Assembly: GCA_034508935.3 (NCBI GenBank)
Contig: CM067443.1
Span: 101,176,286 to 101,240,285, forward strand
Origin: Berghia stephanieae
Lineage: Eukaryota; Mollusca; Gastropoda; Nudibranchia; Aeolidiidae
Direction: 5' to 3'
Length of the DNA: 64,000 nucleotides
Both the position numbers and the translations under genes were made by a program. Under the pieces are notes generated by a model. It searched no databases. It had not been told where the DNA came from and saw nothing but the letters and a program-made list of their open reading frames with translations. Each line of letters opens with the position of its first letter. Positions within the stretch are counted from its first letter, which is position 1. Shown here piece after piece: positions 42,746-56,700 of the stretch.

Positions 42746-43249
42746 GATGCTACCCGAAATCTAACTAGGAATATAATAGGGTCCCTACAAGATAGAGACA
42801 CTCACTGTTGATAATTTACAGGAATCTCAACTATATGGGATATAATGGAGCAAAATGTACCGGGATATAGAAAACTTCAGAAACAAAACAAAGCAAATGT
42901 TCATATTTGTATATTTTATTAATGGAGCAAATCATAACAAATATGTATTAGTCACATAAATTTATCTTTATTTAATTTTTTTATTACAAACATATCACGG
43001 GTTGAATAAACCCCTCTTTTAATATATTTTTAAAAAAAACTATGAACGTGGTAAGGTAGTTTGCAGTCCTACTTCACGGTGTCGATTTCAATGGAAATCT
43101 ACAATGCTCGAAGACTGTGTTCTGTTATCATTTAAGACTTCCAGCTGTTGGATTGAGCATAAAAAATGGACTAAACACTTGAGAATGTCCTTAGCCACGT
43201 TTTCTTTTAAAAAGGAAATTCGTAACCAATTGACTGCATGTACATTGAA

Positions 43250-43490
43250 TTAGTTTATGACTATCAGTCTCACTTCCTCCCCATCAAAGCATACATAGGC
43301 TGGATAGTAATGGTGCATTTTACTTCTGAATTCGTTTTCAAGGTTTAATAATCGAACTCGAACAGAATCATTCATGAGTGACTGAAAATGCTGTGCTGAT
43401 ATACCATGATAGCAAAGCCTTCTACGTCTACTAGCTCTTGCACATCTGATTCATGGCAGGCACGGGTGATGCCAAAGCCTTCATCATTAG
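43250..43490 (-). pseudogene. Possible decayed coding stretch
   Basis: The minus strand shows two adjoining protein-like segments (ITRACHESDVQELVDVEGFA and HHYYPAYVCFDGEEVRLIVI) with normal-looking composition. I cannot assign a family. It abuts the 61-bp minisatellite. Confidence 0.25.
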
Positions 43491-43862
43491 ATAGTTTGTG
43501 TGTAAGTTTTGATGTCATTGATGTTGAGATTTGGTGGTGTGTCATCATTAGATAGTTTGTGTGTAAGTTTTGATGTCATTGATGTTGAGATTTGGTGGTG
43601 TGTCATCATTAGATAGTTTGTGTGTAAGTTTTGATGTCATTGATGTTGAGATTTGGTGGTGTGTCATCATTAGATAGTTTGTATGTAAGTTTTGATGTCA
43701 TTGATGTTGAGATTTGGTGGTGTGTCATCATTAGATAGTTTGTGTGTAAGTTTTGATGTCATTGATGTTGAGATTTGGTGGTGTGTCATCATTAGATAGT
43801 TTGTGTGTAAGTTTTGATGACATTGATGTTGAAATTTGGTGGTGTGTCATCATTAGATAGTG
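43486..43862 (+). repeat. 61-bp minisatellite
   Basis: Six units containing TCATCATTAGATAGTTTGTG and GATGTCATTGATGTTGAGAT. It lies downstream of the BTBD2 stop. Confidence 0.92.
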
Positions 43863-45353
43863 TCTTGACGTCAGATGTCTGCTAAATGCATTATGCCCAC
43901 CACTAGAAATACTTATGTCTGCTTTGCAATGTTCACAAAAAACGTGTGCTGATTTTTATCAAAGTTTAGGAATTTTGCAAAATAGGTTGAATTCATCTAA
44001 AATGTCACCAAGGTTCTAGTCATAGTCTTATCTAGTGCTGATTGATACACACACCAGTTTGTTGTCAGTTTGACGTTAGATTCTAACGTTACATGGTTAA
44101 GCAAGAGTTCAAATTCCAGTCTTAATTGAGGTCATTGTGTTTTCCCCATCTCAATTACAGACTATAAAACTGAGGTAGCATTATGAAAACATCTTATTTG
44201 AATTGTGAAGGGCATTTAACTAAAACATCTGAATTTACTTGAGTCATAATATGCCGGGTAGTCATTGTAATGAAAGTAATTAGCAGTAAAACAATTCCTT
44301 CTGAGCCCATAATATCTGATCAATGTTGCAACTAAACAAAATCTGAACAAGTGTGTATGAAAGGTGCCAGACAAAGCAATAAAGAACAATAGAAGAAAAA
44401 CAAACATCCCCCAAATCCAGTCTCCCCCGATTACACTGGAGCTGCTCCTTACTAAATGTCTCCACTAGGAAAAAGTCATCTGAATTTTCTCACAACAAAC
44501 CTGTGGAAAACCCTTATCAATAAGCCATTTCATCTCCGCTTTCTAGTGATATAAAATGGATTGTTTTATCATTCAAAATAACTTATCTTATAAATTTCCA
44601 TATCATAATCATTAGTCGAAGTTGTCAGTAATATTCAAACAAGGTGATAGAGACCCAAGTGGAGAACTGGGTGACCCAGATTTAAACCTCCTTTCAGGTG
44701 TATTTTCCCCAAGACAAGCTCATCAATCCCTAACATGCCTGCGTCATCAATACAGATGATTCCATTTGGATGTAACATTTGGATGTAACATTTGGATGTA
44801 ACATTTGTCATATATTAAAAATGCCCTTGTCATGTCCAAAACAAATATATATATTGAAGCAAAAATGCAAAACAAAACAATACAAACGAAAAACAGAACA
44901 TTGATGAACACAAAAGCAGTAAAGCCTCGACACCAAAATCAACTTTTTCAAGCATGTTCTTAATGCGTTATTGGGACTCACTCGTATTATTTGTAGTTGA
45001 ACGTAATATGAATATAATACCAAACATCTAACCTCTTATCATCACAATATTGAATATTTGTTCCTCTTCACATTATAAATATAAATTATAAAGAAAAACA
45101 AATAAATAATAAATAAATACATAAATAAATAAACAATGAATAAACAGAATAAATAATAAAGTAAATAAATAGCTAATCAAAATAAATAAAGTAAAAATAG
45201 GCAAAACACCAATTAATCTAATATGGCGGGGCATTTCTCAACCGAAAATGAAAGGCATTATACAGTTGAAATCTTTCACTATCCGCATCAATTAGAAATG
45301 CCCTGAGTCAAATATAAACACATGACATACTCTTATACTATAGACATGAGATT
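43863..45353. other. BTBD2 3' flank
   Basis: Contains AT-rich DNA and an AATAAAT-rich stretch on the plus strand (45085-45190). No gene seen. The BTBD2 polyadenylation site should lie here; I cannot place it. Confidence 0.4.
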
Positions 45354-48300
45354 TTAGGTATAAAATACTATTTCTGGTATTTGCCCGTCTTCCACGGAGG
45401 TGCCATTGTTATTCCCTGCTGCATATGTGAACTGAAATGTCACTTTACCACTTGCAACAGACTCGTGAGTAACTTTGCGTAGACCCTTGGATCCATAGTA
45501 GGAATCAGGACCCTGTGTTGATGAAAAATGCAACATTGAAAATAAACAAAAAAAAGATCAAATGATAAGGAGATGAATGATGTGTCCCTGTGGTGATGAA
45601 AAATTCAACATTGAAAATAAACAAAACAAAGATCAAATGATAAGGAGATGAATGATGTGTCCCTGTGTGGATGAAAAATTCAACATTGAAAATAAACAAA
45701 ACAAAGATCAAATGATAAGGAGATGAATGATGTGTCCACGAAAGCGGCCATGTTGTCTTGTGATAGGAGACTCTAAGTTGTGCATAGTTGAGTCAGAGGA
45801 AAAAAAAATTTGGAATATCACCTATACTTGTAAAGTGCTTTGAGCACCTTAGTGGATATTGCGCTATATAAAAGCTCCATTTTTTTTTAAAGCTCAAAAA
45901 AGCTTAACAGAGGGACCCCGGGTAAAGTGCTTTGAGCTTTAGTGTTTGTTTAGTGGATGTTGTGCTGTATATATGCTCAGTTTTTTGGGGTTTTTTTTTC
46001 TTGTCTAGAAATACTGACAGACATCATAAGTTACAACGAAACGGAAAGCTCTATTCAGACAACACTGCATTGCAAGTTGGAAATGAAAGATTTTATTTTG
46101 AACTATAAGGGGGGATCCTAAAGTGATGTACTTGAATCCTTGTAACTCAACTGTGAAATTTTAAGAAAAAAGAGAGGGTGAGTGGGTTATAATTTAGTTC
46201 ATACATACATGATACAATTTGGAACTTACTATACTTTATCAATATCATCCACAAGAACAAGTTAGAAAATCTCAAATCCAATTCTGAGTAGAAAATAGTT
46301 TTGTGTGTGTGTGTCTGTGTGTCTCTCTGTGTGTGTGTGTGTCTTGTGTGTGTGCGCGCGAGTGATGTGGTTTCTATGGACATTTGGATTTAGAGTGTTT
46401 AGAATTCTTGAGAAATTGGGGCTTGTATAAACATTTAAAAATTCTAAATCCAAATATCTGCAGAATGCTCCTGTCCTTTAAAAGATAATTTGGTTACAGT
46501 GACTCACACATCGCCATGGCCCTTCCACATTAAATGTTCTTAGACCATGAAATAAAACTCACAAACAATGCTATACAATGGCCCTTCCACATTAAATGTT
46601 CTAAGACCATGAAATAAAACTCACAAACAATGCTATACAATGGCCCTTCCACATTAAATGTTCTTAGACCATGAAATAAAACTCACAAACAATGCTATAC
46701 AATGGCCCTTCCACATTAAATGTTCTTAGACCATGAAATACAACTCACAAACAATGCTATACAATAGCCCTTCCACATTAAATGTTCTTAGACCATGAAA
46801 TACAACTCACAAACAATGCTATACAATGGCCCTTCCACATTAAATGTTCTTAGACCATGAAATAAAACTCACAAACAATGCTATACAATGGCCCTTCCAC
46901 ATTAATGTTCTTAGACATGAAATAAAACTCACAAACAATGCTATACAATGGCCCTTCCACATTAAATGTTCTTAGACCATGAAATAAAACTCACAAACAA
47001 TGCTATACAATGGCCCTTCCACATTAAATGTTCTTAGACCATGAAATAAAACTCACAAACAATGCTATACAATGGCCCTTCCACATTAAATGTTCTTAGA
47101 CCATGAAATAAAACTCACAAACAATGCTATACAATGGCCCTTCCACATTAAATGTTCTTAGACATGAAATAAAACTCACAAACAATGCTATACAATGGCC
47201 CTTCCACATTAAATGTTTTTAGACCATGAAATAAAACTCACAAACAATGCTATACAATGGCCCTTCCACATTAAATGTTCTGAGACCATGAAATAAAACT
47301 CACAAACAATGCTATACAATGGCCCTTCCACATTAAATGTTCTGAGACCACGAAATAAAACTCACAAACAATGCTATACAATGGCCCTTCCACAATAAAT
47401 GTTCTTAGACCACGAAATAAAACTCACAAACAATGCTATACAGTGGCCCTTCCACAATAAATGTTCTTAGACCATGAAATAAAACTCACAAAAAATGCTA
47501 TACAATGGCCCTTCCACATTAAATGTTCTTAGACCATGAAATAAAACTCACAAACAATGCTATACAATGGCCCTTCCACATTAAATGTTCTGAGACCACG
47601 AAATAAAACTCACAAACAATGCTATACAATAGCCCTACCACATTAAATGTTCTGAGACCATGAAATAAAACTCACAAACAATGCTATACAATGGCCCTTC
47701 CACATTAAATGTTCTTAGACCATGAAATAAAACTCACAAACAATGCTATACAATGGCCCTTCCACATTAAATGTTCTAGACCATGAAATAAAACTCACAA
47801 ACAATGCTATACAATGGCCCTTCCACATTAAATGTTCTGAGACCATGAAATAAAACTCACAAACAATGCTATACAATGGCCCTTCCACATTAAATGTTCT
47901 GAGACCATGAAATACAACTCACAAACAATGCTATACAATGGCCCTTCCACATTAAATGTTCTGAGACCACGAAATAAAACCCAACAAACAATGCTATACA
48001 ATCATGGCCCTTCCACATTAAATGTTCTTAGACCATGAAATAAAACTCACAAACAATGCTATACAATGGCCCTTCCACATTAAATGTTCTGAGACCATGA
48101 AATAAAACTCACAAACAATGCTATACAATGGCCCTTCCACATTAAATGTTCTTAGACCATGAAATAAAACTCACAAACAATGCTATACAATGGCCCTTCC
48201 ACATTAAATGTTCTGAGACCATGAAATAAAACTCACAAACAATGCTATACAATGGCCCTTCCACATTAAATGTTCTGAGACCATGAAATAAAACTCACAA

Positions 48301-51300
48301 ACAATGCTATACAATGGCCCTTCCACATTAAATGTTCTTAGACCATGAAATAAAACTCACAAACAATGCTATACAATGGCCCTTCCACAATAAATGTTCT
48401 GAGACCACGAAATAAAACTCACAAACAATGCTATACAATGGCCCTTCCACATTAAATGTTCTGAGACCATGAAATAAAACTCACAAACAATGCTATACAA
48501 TGGCCCTTCCACATTAAATGTTCTTAGACCATGAAATAAAACTCACAAACAATGCTATACAATGGCCCTTCCACATTAAATGTTCTGAGACCATGAAATA
48601 AAACTCACAAACAATGCTATACAATGGCCCTTCCACATTAAATGTTCTGAGACCATGAAATACAACTCACAAACAATGCTATACAATGGCCCTTCCACAT
48701 TAAATGTTCTGAGACCACGAAATAAAACCCACAAACAATGCTATACAATGGCCCTTCCACATTAAATGTTCTTAGACCATGAAATAAAACTCACAAACAA
48801 TGCTATACAATGGCCCTTCCACATTAAATGTTCTGAGACCATGAAATAAAACTCACAAACAATGCTATACAATGGCCCTTCCACATTAAATGTTCTTAGA
48901 CCATGAAATAAAACTCACAAACAATGCTATACAATGGCCCTTCCACATTAAATGTTCTGAGACCATGAAATAAAACTCACAAACAATGCTATACAATGGC
49001 CCTTCCACATTAAATGTTCTGAGACCATGAAATAAAACTCACAAACAATGCTATACAATGGCCCTTCCACATTAAATGTTCTTAGACCATGAAATATGAA
49101 ATAAAACTCACAAACAATGCTATACAATGGCCCTTCCACATTAAATGTTCTTAGACCATGAAATATGAAATAAAACACAAACAATGCTATACAATGGCCC
49201 TTCCACATTAAATGTTCTTAGACCATGAAATATGAAATAAAACTCACAAACAATGCTATACAATGGCCCTTCCACATTAAATGCTCTGAGACCATGAAAT
49301 ACAACTCACAAACAATGCTATACAATGGCCCTTCCACATTAAATGTTCTGAGACCATGAAATATGAAATAAAACTCACAAACAATGCTATACAATGGCCC
49401 TTCCACATTAAATGTTCTTAGACCATGAAATATGAAATAAAACACAAACAATGCTATACAATGGCCCTTCCACATTAAATGTTCTTAGACCATGAAATAT
49501 GAAATAAAACTCACAAACAATGCTATACAATGGCCCTTCCACATTAAATGTTCTGAGACCATGAAATATGAAATAAAACTCACAAACAATGCTATACAAT
49601 GGCCCTTCCACATTAAATGTTCTTAGACCATGAAATATGAAATAAAACTCACAAACAATGCTATACAATGGCCCTTCCACATTAAATGTTCTGAGACCAT
49701 GAAATATGAAATAAAACTCACAAACAATGCTATACAATGGCCCTTCCACATTAAATGTTCTTAGACCATGAAATATGAAATAAAACTCACAAACAATGCT
49801 ATACAATGGCCCTTCCACATTAAATGTTCTTAGACCATGAAATATGAAATAAAACTCACAAACAATGCTATACAATCTTTTGGGAAAATGTAACTTTGAA
49901 TAACTCTCATGAAATGATTTGCAAGATGTCCACCATTATTTTCCAAAGTATTCCATGGCAGTGTTCTTTGTACTGGTTTCAAGTTTTACCAACCTAAATG
50001 AAATCTGTCATTTTGCCAGCACAGCAGCTTTACTAAAATCTAGAACTAATTTGGAGATTTGGGAAATATTCTTTGCTCTTAAATTCCCCAAAGATTTGAG
50101 GCAATGATGATTCTAAATGTTTTAAAACTAATCTGAAAACAACATCTTGCAAAAATATAAATAATTGTGACTTAAGTCAAATGTAGACCTGCATGTGAGT
50201 CCTGACCAAATTGTCAGAACTTTTTCACACATATCGCATTACCGGATCTTTTATTTTGTAACTCAGTCATATATATTTTCTTGTGGATTGTCCTACAGAA
50301 TATATTTATTTTAAAATGTTAAAAAGTACCAAAAATTTATAGGGAGAAGGGACAGCATGGAGGTAGAGTGGTAGTTTGATATTTTTTCAAAAATAAAAAT
50401 TTATAATTTTTTTTTACATAGACAGATATGCCTTTAAAAACCATTTAATAAGATACCTTACTTTTGGATCTAGGATAAACGGTTCCAAAGTTATGATGTT
50501 TTTACTCGAAATTTACTCTTACAAAAAGCTCAAAATTGATTGAGAATTCCCCCACTGGACAGCCTCTCGATAAGGTGACTACTGATTAAAACGGGATTTT
50601 AGCATAGAAAAAAAGAGGGTTGGTCACTTGTGGTCAACATTAAATATACTGCACTGTCTTCAATCTTTATGAAATTTGATATAGACATAGACAAATGAAT
50701 TATCTAGATGCCTTCACTTTGATTTTTTTGCTATCTCAATTTTGAAAAAGATTTCAAAAGTTTTAAAATGACGTTATTTTTATCAAATTATAATTTTTGA
50801 TACAATATGTCAACATTGATTTCTATCACATCAAAAGAAATCTTGATCTCTGCCCTTTAAAATGATACCAGAGCCGTTCATATACTGTGAAAAATAATGC
50901 AACAGTGATTATGTGAAATTGTGTTATTCAAATTTTAACCCAAAGTTGAGCTTCACTTGTCCAATGGCTAATCGGCACCTGTCTACCTACAGACTGGAAT
51001 CAGTTTCAGGTACGGCTAGGGTTGAGTGAGTTCCTTGTGAAGCTTGGAGAGAGGACGAGTCTCTGTCTCAGCAGTGAAAACAGCTGCAAAAACTGAGTTG
51101 TTTTTTTTCTCTTGTACTTGTGTTACTCACTTTCATTCACTTTGAGAATGCCTCTTTATGACATGAATGATTTTCCTTTGCCACCGTAATCGGACCCCCC
51201 ACAGTAGTTTTTAACCTGGAATAATTGATCTTATCTCTAAAGAGCAATAACCATCCCAATCATTAGACTTTAATCCACTGGCAAAAAAATTTTTTTAAAA

Positions 51301-53649
51301 AAAATGCAGCACCCGGCTGTGCTGGCTTTCTCACGTACTCCGAGAGAAAATCATCGGTGCAGTCTTTCTCTTCCAGATCCCATTTGTTTAGATTTCGAAC
51401 ACCATTCTCAACTGACTTCAGATCCGACGAACGGTCAAATAATTGTTCCGGCATGATAACAAAAAAATAATGTAAAATATACAACGACAAATCCAGAAAG
51501 TTGATTGATAGAGCGAATAAAATTGAAATGTAGCAACGTTCAATTGAAAAACAAAAGTTACTTGAATGGAATACCGAAAGTATGAAAACGAAAGTTAACG
51601 AACTGCGCAAGCTCGATTATATCGACACACTTCTCGTTTTTTAGACAGTGAAGAGTTGCGGTCAAATCGGAGACTAGCGAAGTTTCCCGATAATTGCCGA
51701 ACGAGCGCTTGAGAGTGCCGACAATATTGTCGGCAATCCGACGCCCATTCGTTGGCACTTGACTGCTCGCCGCCAGTCGAGTTGGGGATCGCCGACACTC
51801 CGACAATTGACGTCACTCGCAATCAGATTACTTTAGCAATAAAAAAATAAGTGATCCGGGAGATCGCAACGACCGTGATTGTCGGAAAACTGACAATTGT
51901 CGGCACACATGCAGGTCTACAAATGTGACTGCCTTATCGTATTTTTAAAAAATCGTAATATACTGCTACTACCCGTATTGCTGCTGTAACTCTGCACCTA
52001 ACACTGGGTACCACTTCCACTGCTACTTTTGCTGCTACAACTCCTCTGGCTCCTCCTCCTCCTCCTCCAACTACTACTTCTGCTACTACTACTACTACTA
52101 CAACTATATCATAATTATCATCATCATCATACTCATCTGTTTTGTCAAAAAGTATCAAACTTACCTTTAAAGTGGCGCAAGCAATATAACTCGTGTTTGG
52201 CAAGATTTCCACTGGCTCTTTAAACATAACACGGAAGGTAGAAGTCGATCCGTCACACTGAAATGTGGGGTCATTCGAACCCAGGACTTTTGTACTATCC
52301 ATGTGGATGATCTGTCAGGATTGGGTTTACAAATGGGAATAGAGTTGGACAATTTTATGTTAAAAGAAGCAAAAAACAAAAACAAACCCAAACCAAAATA
52401 GAACAAAAACTAACTTTGTAATTTAGCTCATCATGACAGAAAAATTCTTCTTCTTCTCCAACTTCTTGCTTTGTCTTCATAGGCTATGATTAAATAAAAC
52501 TATCAGTGTTGCATATTCAAAAGAAAACGATAAATTTAAAGCCATTTGCTTGAATGCCAATCTCTTGAAGACCTGAGATCCTCCCACCAAATCCAAGCAT
52601 CAGTAACACACTTTATAGTCACCTGGAACAACTACAAAAGACGTCTAACTTCTACGTCATGGCACAAGACCGAAGGGCTAGAGCTCAGGTGGTCGCTGGT
52701 TCGGATAAGTAAGTAAGTAAGTAAAGCCATTGTATTGATCAAAAGTATAATACCAGTAGGTATTTTACACTAATTTAATTGAGCTTTTAAATAGCGCAAT
52801 ATCCACTGAACATGCTCAAAGTGCTTTACAAGGGTCCATTTAACATGCAGGACAGGACATGATGCCTTTTAAGCGATATTCCAAATTTTTTTTTCAGACA
52901 GAGACAACGCTACTAACGACCAGGTATTCTTTTTACACCTGAGTACAGTGAAAGAATGTGAGTAAAGAGCCTTCTCCAAGGACTGAACGATGTGCCGATC
53001 CGAAAGCGAGTGTCATACCAAAAGAGCACAAAGTTGCACACTACTTACCTGTATATTCACTGAATATTCAGTCGGACCATGAATGCTTCCATACAAGCCA
53101 AACCCAACCACGAATATCCGCCTGTTGACTAAAAACCTGGTGATGTAAGATACGAGGCATTTGGTGATAATCAAAACACCTTTCTTTTACATAGGAACAA
53201 AAGTTATCAATTTCATTCATGACCTTATCTTGTCAACAACACCAAAAGCTATGAAGAATAAATAACACACTTGTTATAGATAAGGAATAAATAACACACT
53301 TGTTATAGATAAGGATAATGATTGAAGTTAACTCTATTCAATATGACTAAAAGAAATAAAAAACAAAAGCCAACAAAAAAAGCTGAAAAAATTGTTCTAG
53401 CAAATGTGTAGTTTATGCCTTTTAAAAAAACAAACAATCTACAGACACATAATCTCCTGAAATTATTTTATGGCATTATTTCATATTCGTCCAGTGAATA
53501 TTCCTCTTTCCCCTTCGAGGTGCATTTAGAATATGACCAATCGTCTCATTTCGTTATTACGATGGGGTGAACGAAAAGCAAATTTTAAGTTAAAATGGTC
53601 AGAGATATGACAGTTTATATTCTTAAAGAACAAAATATGTTGGTACAGG

Positions 53650-53727
<78 letters not shown>

Positions 53728-56700
53728 GGCTATATGTTACCCACCATCTCAAAGCAGTATTATGTCAGGGAGCACTAGAGGTTGAGAATTGAATTTATAG
53801 CCACAAATATGAAAGTTTGGATTGATTTCCATTCGTTATGATGGAGAAAAAATGCAATATCTTACATTGCAAATAAATTTAAGTTCATCTTTCTCATCAT
53901 TTCAATTCTAAACTTAAATTGACTATGAGGGGTCCAATTCATCCTTACTTGATACAGTTTTGAAATAGTGGGTCACATATATAAAAATTTTCACCATCTA
54001 AACGTCCTAACATAACGCCATTTCAGCCTGTTGCGTCAAATATACATTTGACTAATATATGTACTTAGTTTAAAGCTGATAAGTCTTTACGTGGGCATGT
54101 AGGAGACACTTACCTTATTCTATCACTGGTACCACTATAACCCCATCGACTTTCAATTTGGCAAAACCTGGATACGACTTGTTCTTTGCCAGTTAAACAA
54201 CATCTTGGTACATCCAGGAAGCTCGTGCTGGGTTTGGGATTGACAGTAAAGAACAAAAACAATTCGACGACCTCCCTGTCCTCCAAGATGCCACTCTGGG
54301 CCGATCCCATTGCAAACTCTTCCAGTCATAAGGGGAAACGTATCAGTTGTAATGCCCTGGAAAGAACTTGTCTCTGCCAAGTAAAAAGTGTCAACATTTT
54401 ACTGTTAACATTTTACAACTATTTTGACTAGTTCTCTTAATTATATCTATATCGGGGCGCTTAATAGTGACCTAAACAGTGTTGAAAGCGCAGTTAAATA
54501 CCTAAAAACAAAAACAAAACAATCATATCTATTGACTGTCTTTGTTAGGGAGCAATATCATTTTAAAGAGCCCAAAAGGTCCAATGATACAATTTTTTTG
54601 TAAATAATAGATATGTCCTATTTTAAAAAAAATGTCAGAGAAAGGCAAACTATTTAAGATTGTTTGATCATTTGTGCAAGATAAAAGATAAAATAATCAA
54701 GATGTATCCTGATGGAAGTAACCACCATAAAATAGTGGAAAAGGCCATCCTGATGGAAGTAACCACCATAAAATAGTGGAAAAGGCCATCCTGATGGAAG
54801 TAACCAGCATAAAATAGTGAAAAAGGCCATCCTGATGGAAGTAACCAGCATAAAATAGTGAAAAAGGCCATCCTGATGGAAGTAACCACCATAAAATAGT
54901 GGAAAAGGCCATCCTGATGGAAGTAACCACCATAAAATAGTGAAAAAGGCCAAAAGATCCCAATATATTATTAAAGCTTTATTTTTCTTCATAAGATAAA
55001 AATGAAAATCAAGAACAATTAAGTTCTTTTTTTAACGCAAATTCGCTTCTTTTCAATGGTTTATGAAAATATTCAAAACTATGGTTTGACATATTTGGAT
55101 AAAATGAATTAAACTTGATCGACATGGGTCAAATTGAGGAAACTGATAGATAAAAACAGGTATTGTTGACACATTGGTGAAATATGGACGTAATGATGAG
55201 ATGAATAATATTACAAAATTCATAAATTAATCAAAGACATTAAAATGGAGCCTGGGGTCCTTCTGATTTTTGTGACGATTTTTTCCTGGTTTCACAGTTC
55301 ATAAAACAGTGATTAGATTACTGGGCTTGATATGAATGATCTAGTATAAACCGTTATGCAGTAGATTACTATCGTTTTCATATGGTAGGATGCAATCAAT
55401 TTTTGTTGACCTCAAAATACAAAAAGTGGGATAAACTACAACATTTGTGTGCACAGTGGCGTAAAGGAAGAAGTTAAGATAGTACTAACTTTTAGAGAAA
55501 TTTTATTTGAACAATGATTTTAAAATGCAATGTAACGATAGACTTTGATTAATGAGATGAAACGTTTGTGTTACACAGATCATAATGATCATGACAAAGA
55601 TGATGAGGATGAATTTTCATCAATTATTAACAATGTATTGTTAACTTTTCAATGATCAGGACATTCAGACAAAAATCTTTCAAGCTTCTTTGCATCATTG
55701 GTGTGAAAATAGTAATACTTTTTTTTTTTTTACCTTGTTTGCACTTGATGATATGGAAAGATTTTGGCGAAGACATTCAGCTTCAGCCCATCTGCACACA
55801 GCAGTAAACAAACGACATTCACGTATTCCTAAAGTATCACGTTCCAGAACAGCACATAAAGTATCTAAATCAATGTCAGTAAAGCCATCAGCTGAGAGAG
55901 CTTCTGCTGTGTTTTTATCAATAGTCTCCAAACATAATGCTGCTAATTGTGGTTCATCAAATAAACGAGCTTGTGTCAAGAGCATAAATGCATTGTCTGG
56001 ACTCAGATTATGCTTTAGAAAGTCCACGCATTCCCGCTCTAATGCAGGGACAGCATATTTTTTAGCAGCGTACAGTGTAGTCATGACTGTTTCTGGACCA
56101 ATTTGAACTTCATCAGTGTAAAGAAATTTAAGAAGAGCTGAAAAGGCTGCTGGTTCAACATCGGGAATATCAATAATGGTTTCTGTTGTAGCGAGACGGC
56201 CGTTGAATAAAGCATCAAACACGGCACTTCCAATGGACAGAATAAACTTGTGAGCAGAGACCAGTTGTGTAGGAGGTTTTCCAACCTGTTTGGACATGGA
56301 GAGAAAAAATATCAATAAAAACTTTTCTCTGATTTAATGGAGTAGATTTCATGATTTGGTGGATTTCAATATTTGGAAAGAATTGAAAAATAATAGAAAA
56401 TAGATCAAGAATATAGCTAATCCATATAACTGTTTTCTCACAGTGCTGAATACGTTGTTGACTATTTGATATCAATAGTTTGATCTTGGATTGCACACAT
56501 TAAATCCAGGGAGATCTTGAATGCGACAGGCTGAATGAAATTCCTCATTTTAAAAAAAATGTGATAATCACCTTGAAATTAGATGGGTATCATATATGAC
56601 TAGGTTAAAGTGTGAAGCTCATCAAATCAATGTACTACTAATGGTTATTAATGTACTATTAATGGTTATTAATGTACTATTAATGCTGACTATGAGTTCA

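Noticed and set aside
42383-42747. Repeat protein WEVRNPPRCPL / MGGQEPTQVPT
   Set aside because: Translation of the 33-bp expansion of R520 copy 5.
46505-49875. CRISPR-like regular array
   Set aside because: Units are contiguous with no unique spacers, in a metazoan intron; it is a minisatellite.
54654-54992. 112-residue frame with [12 protein letters not shown] repeats
   Set aside because: Read-through of the 41-bp array in BTBD2 intron 2.
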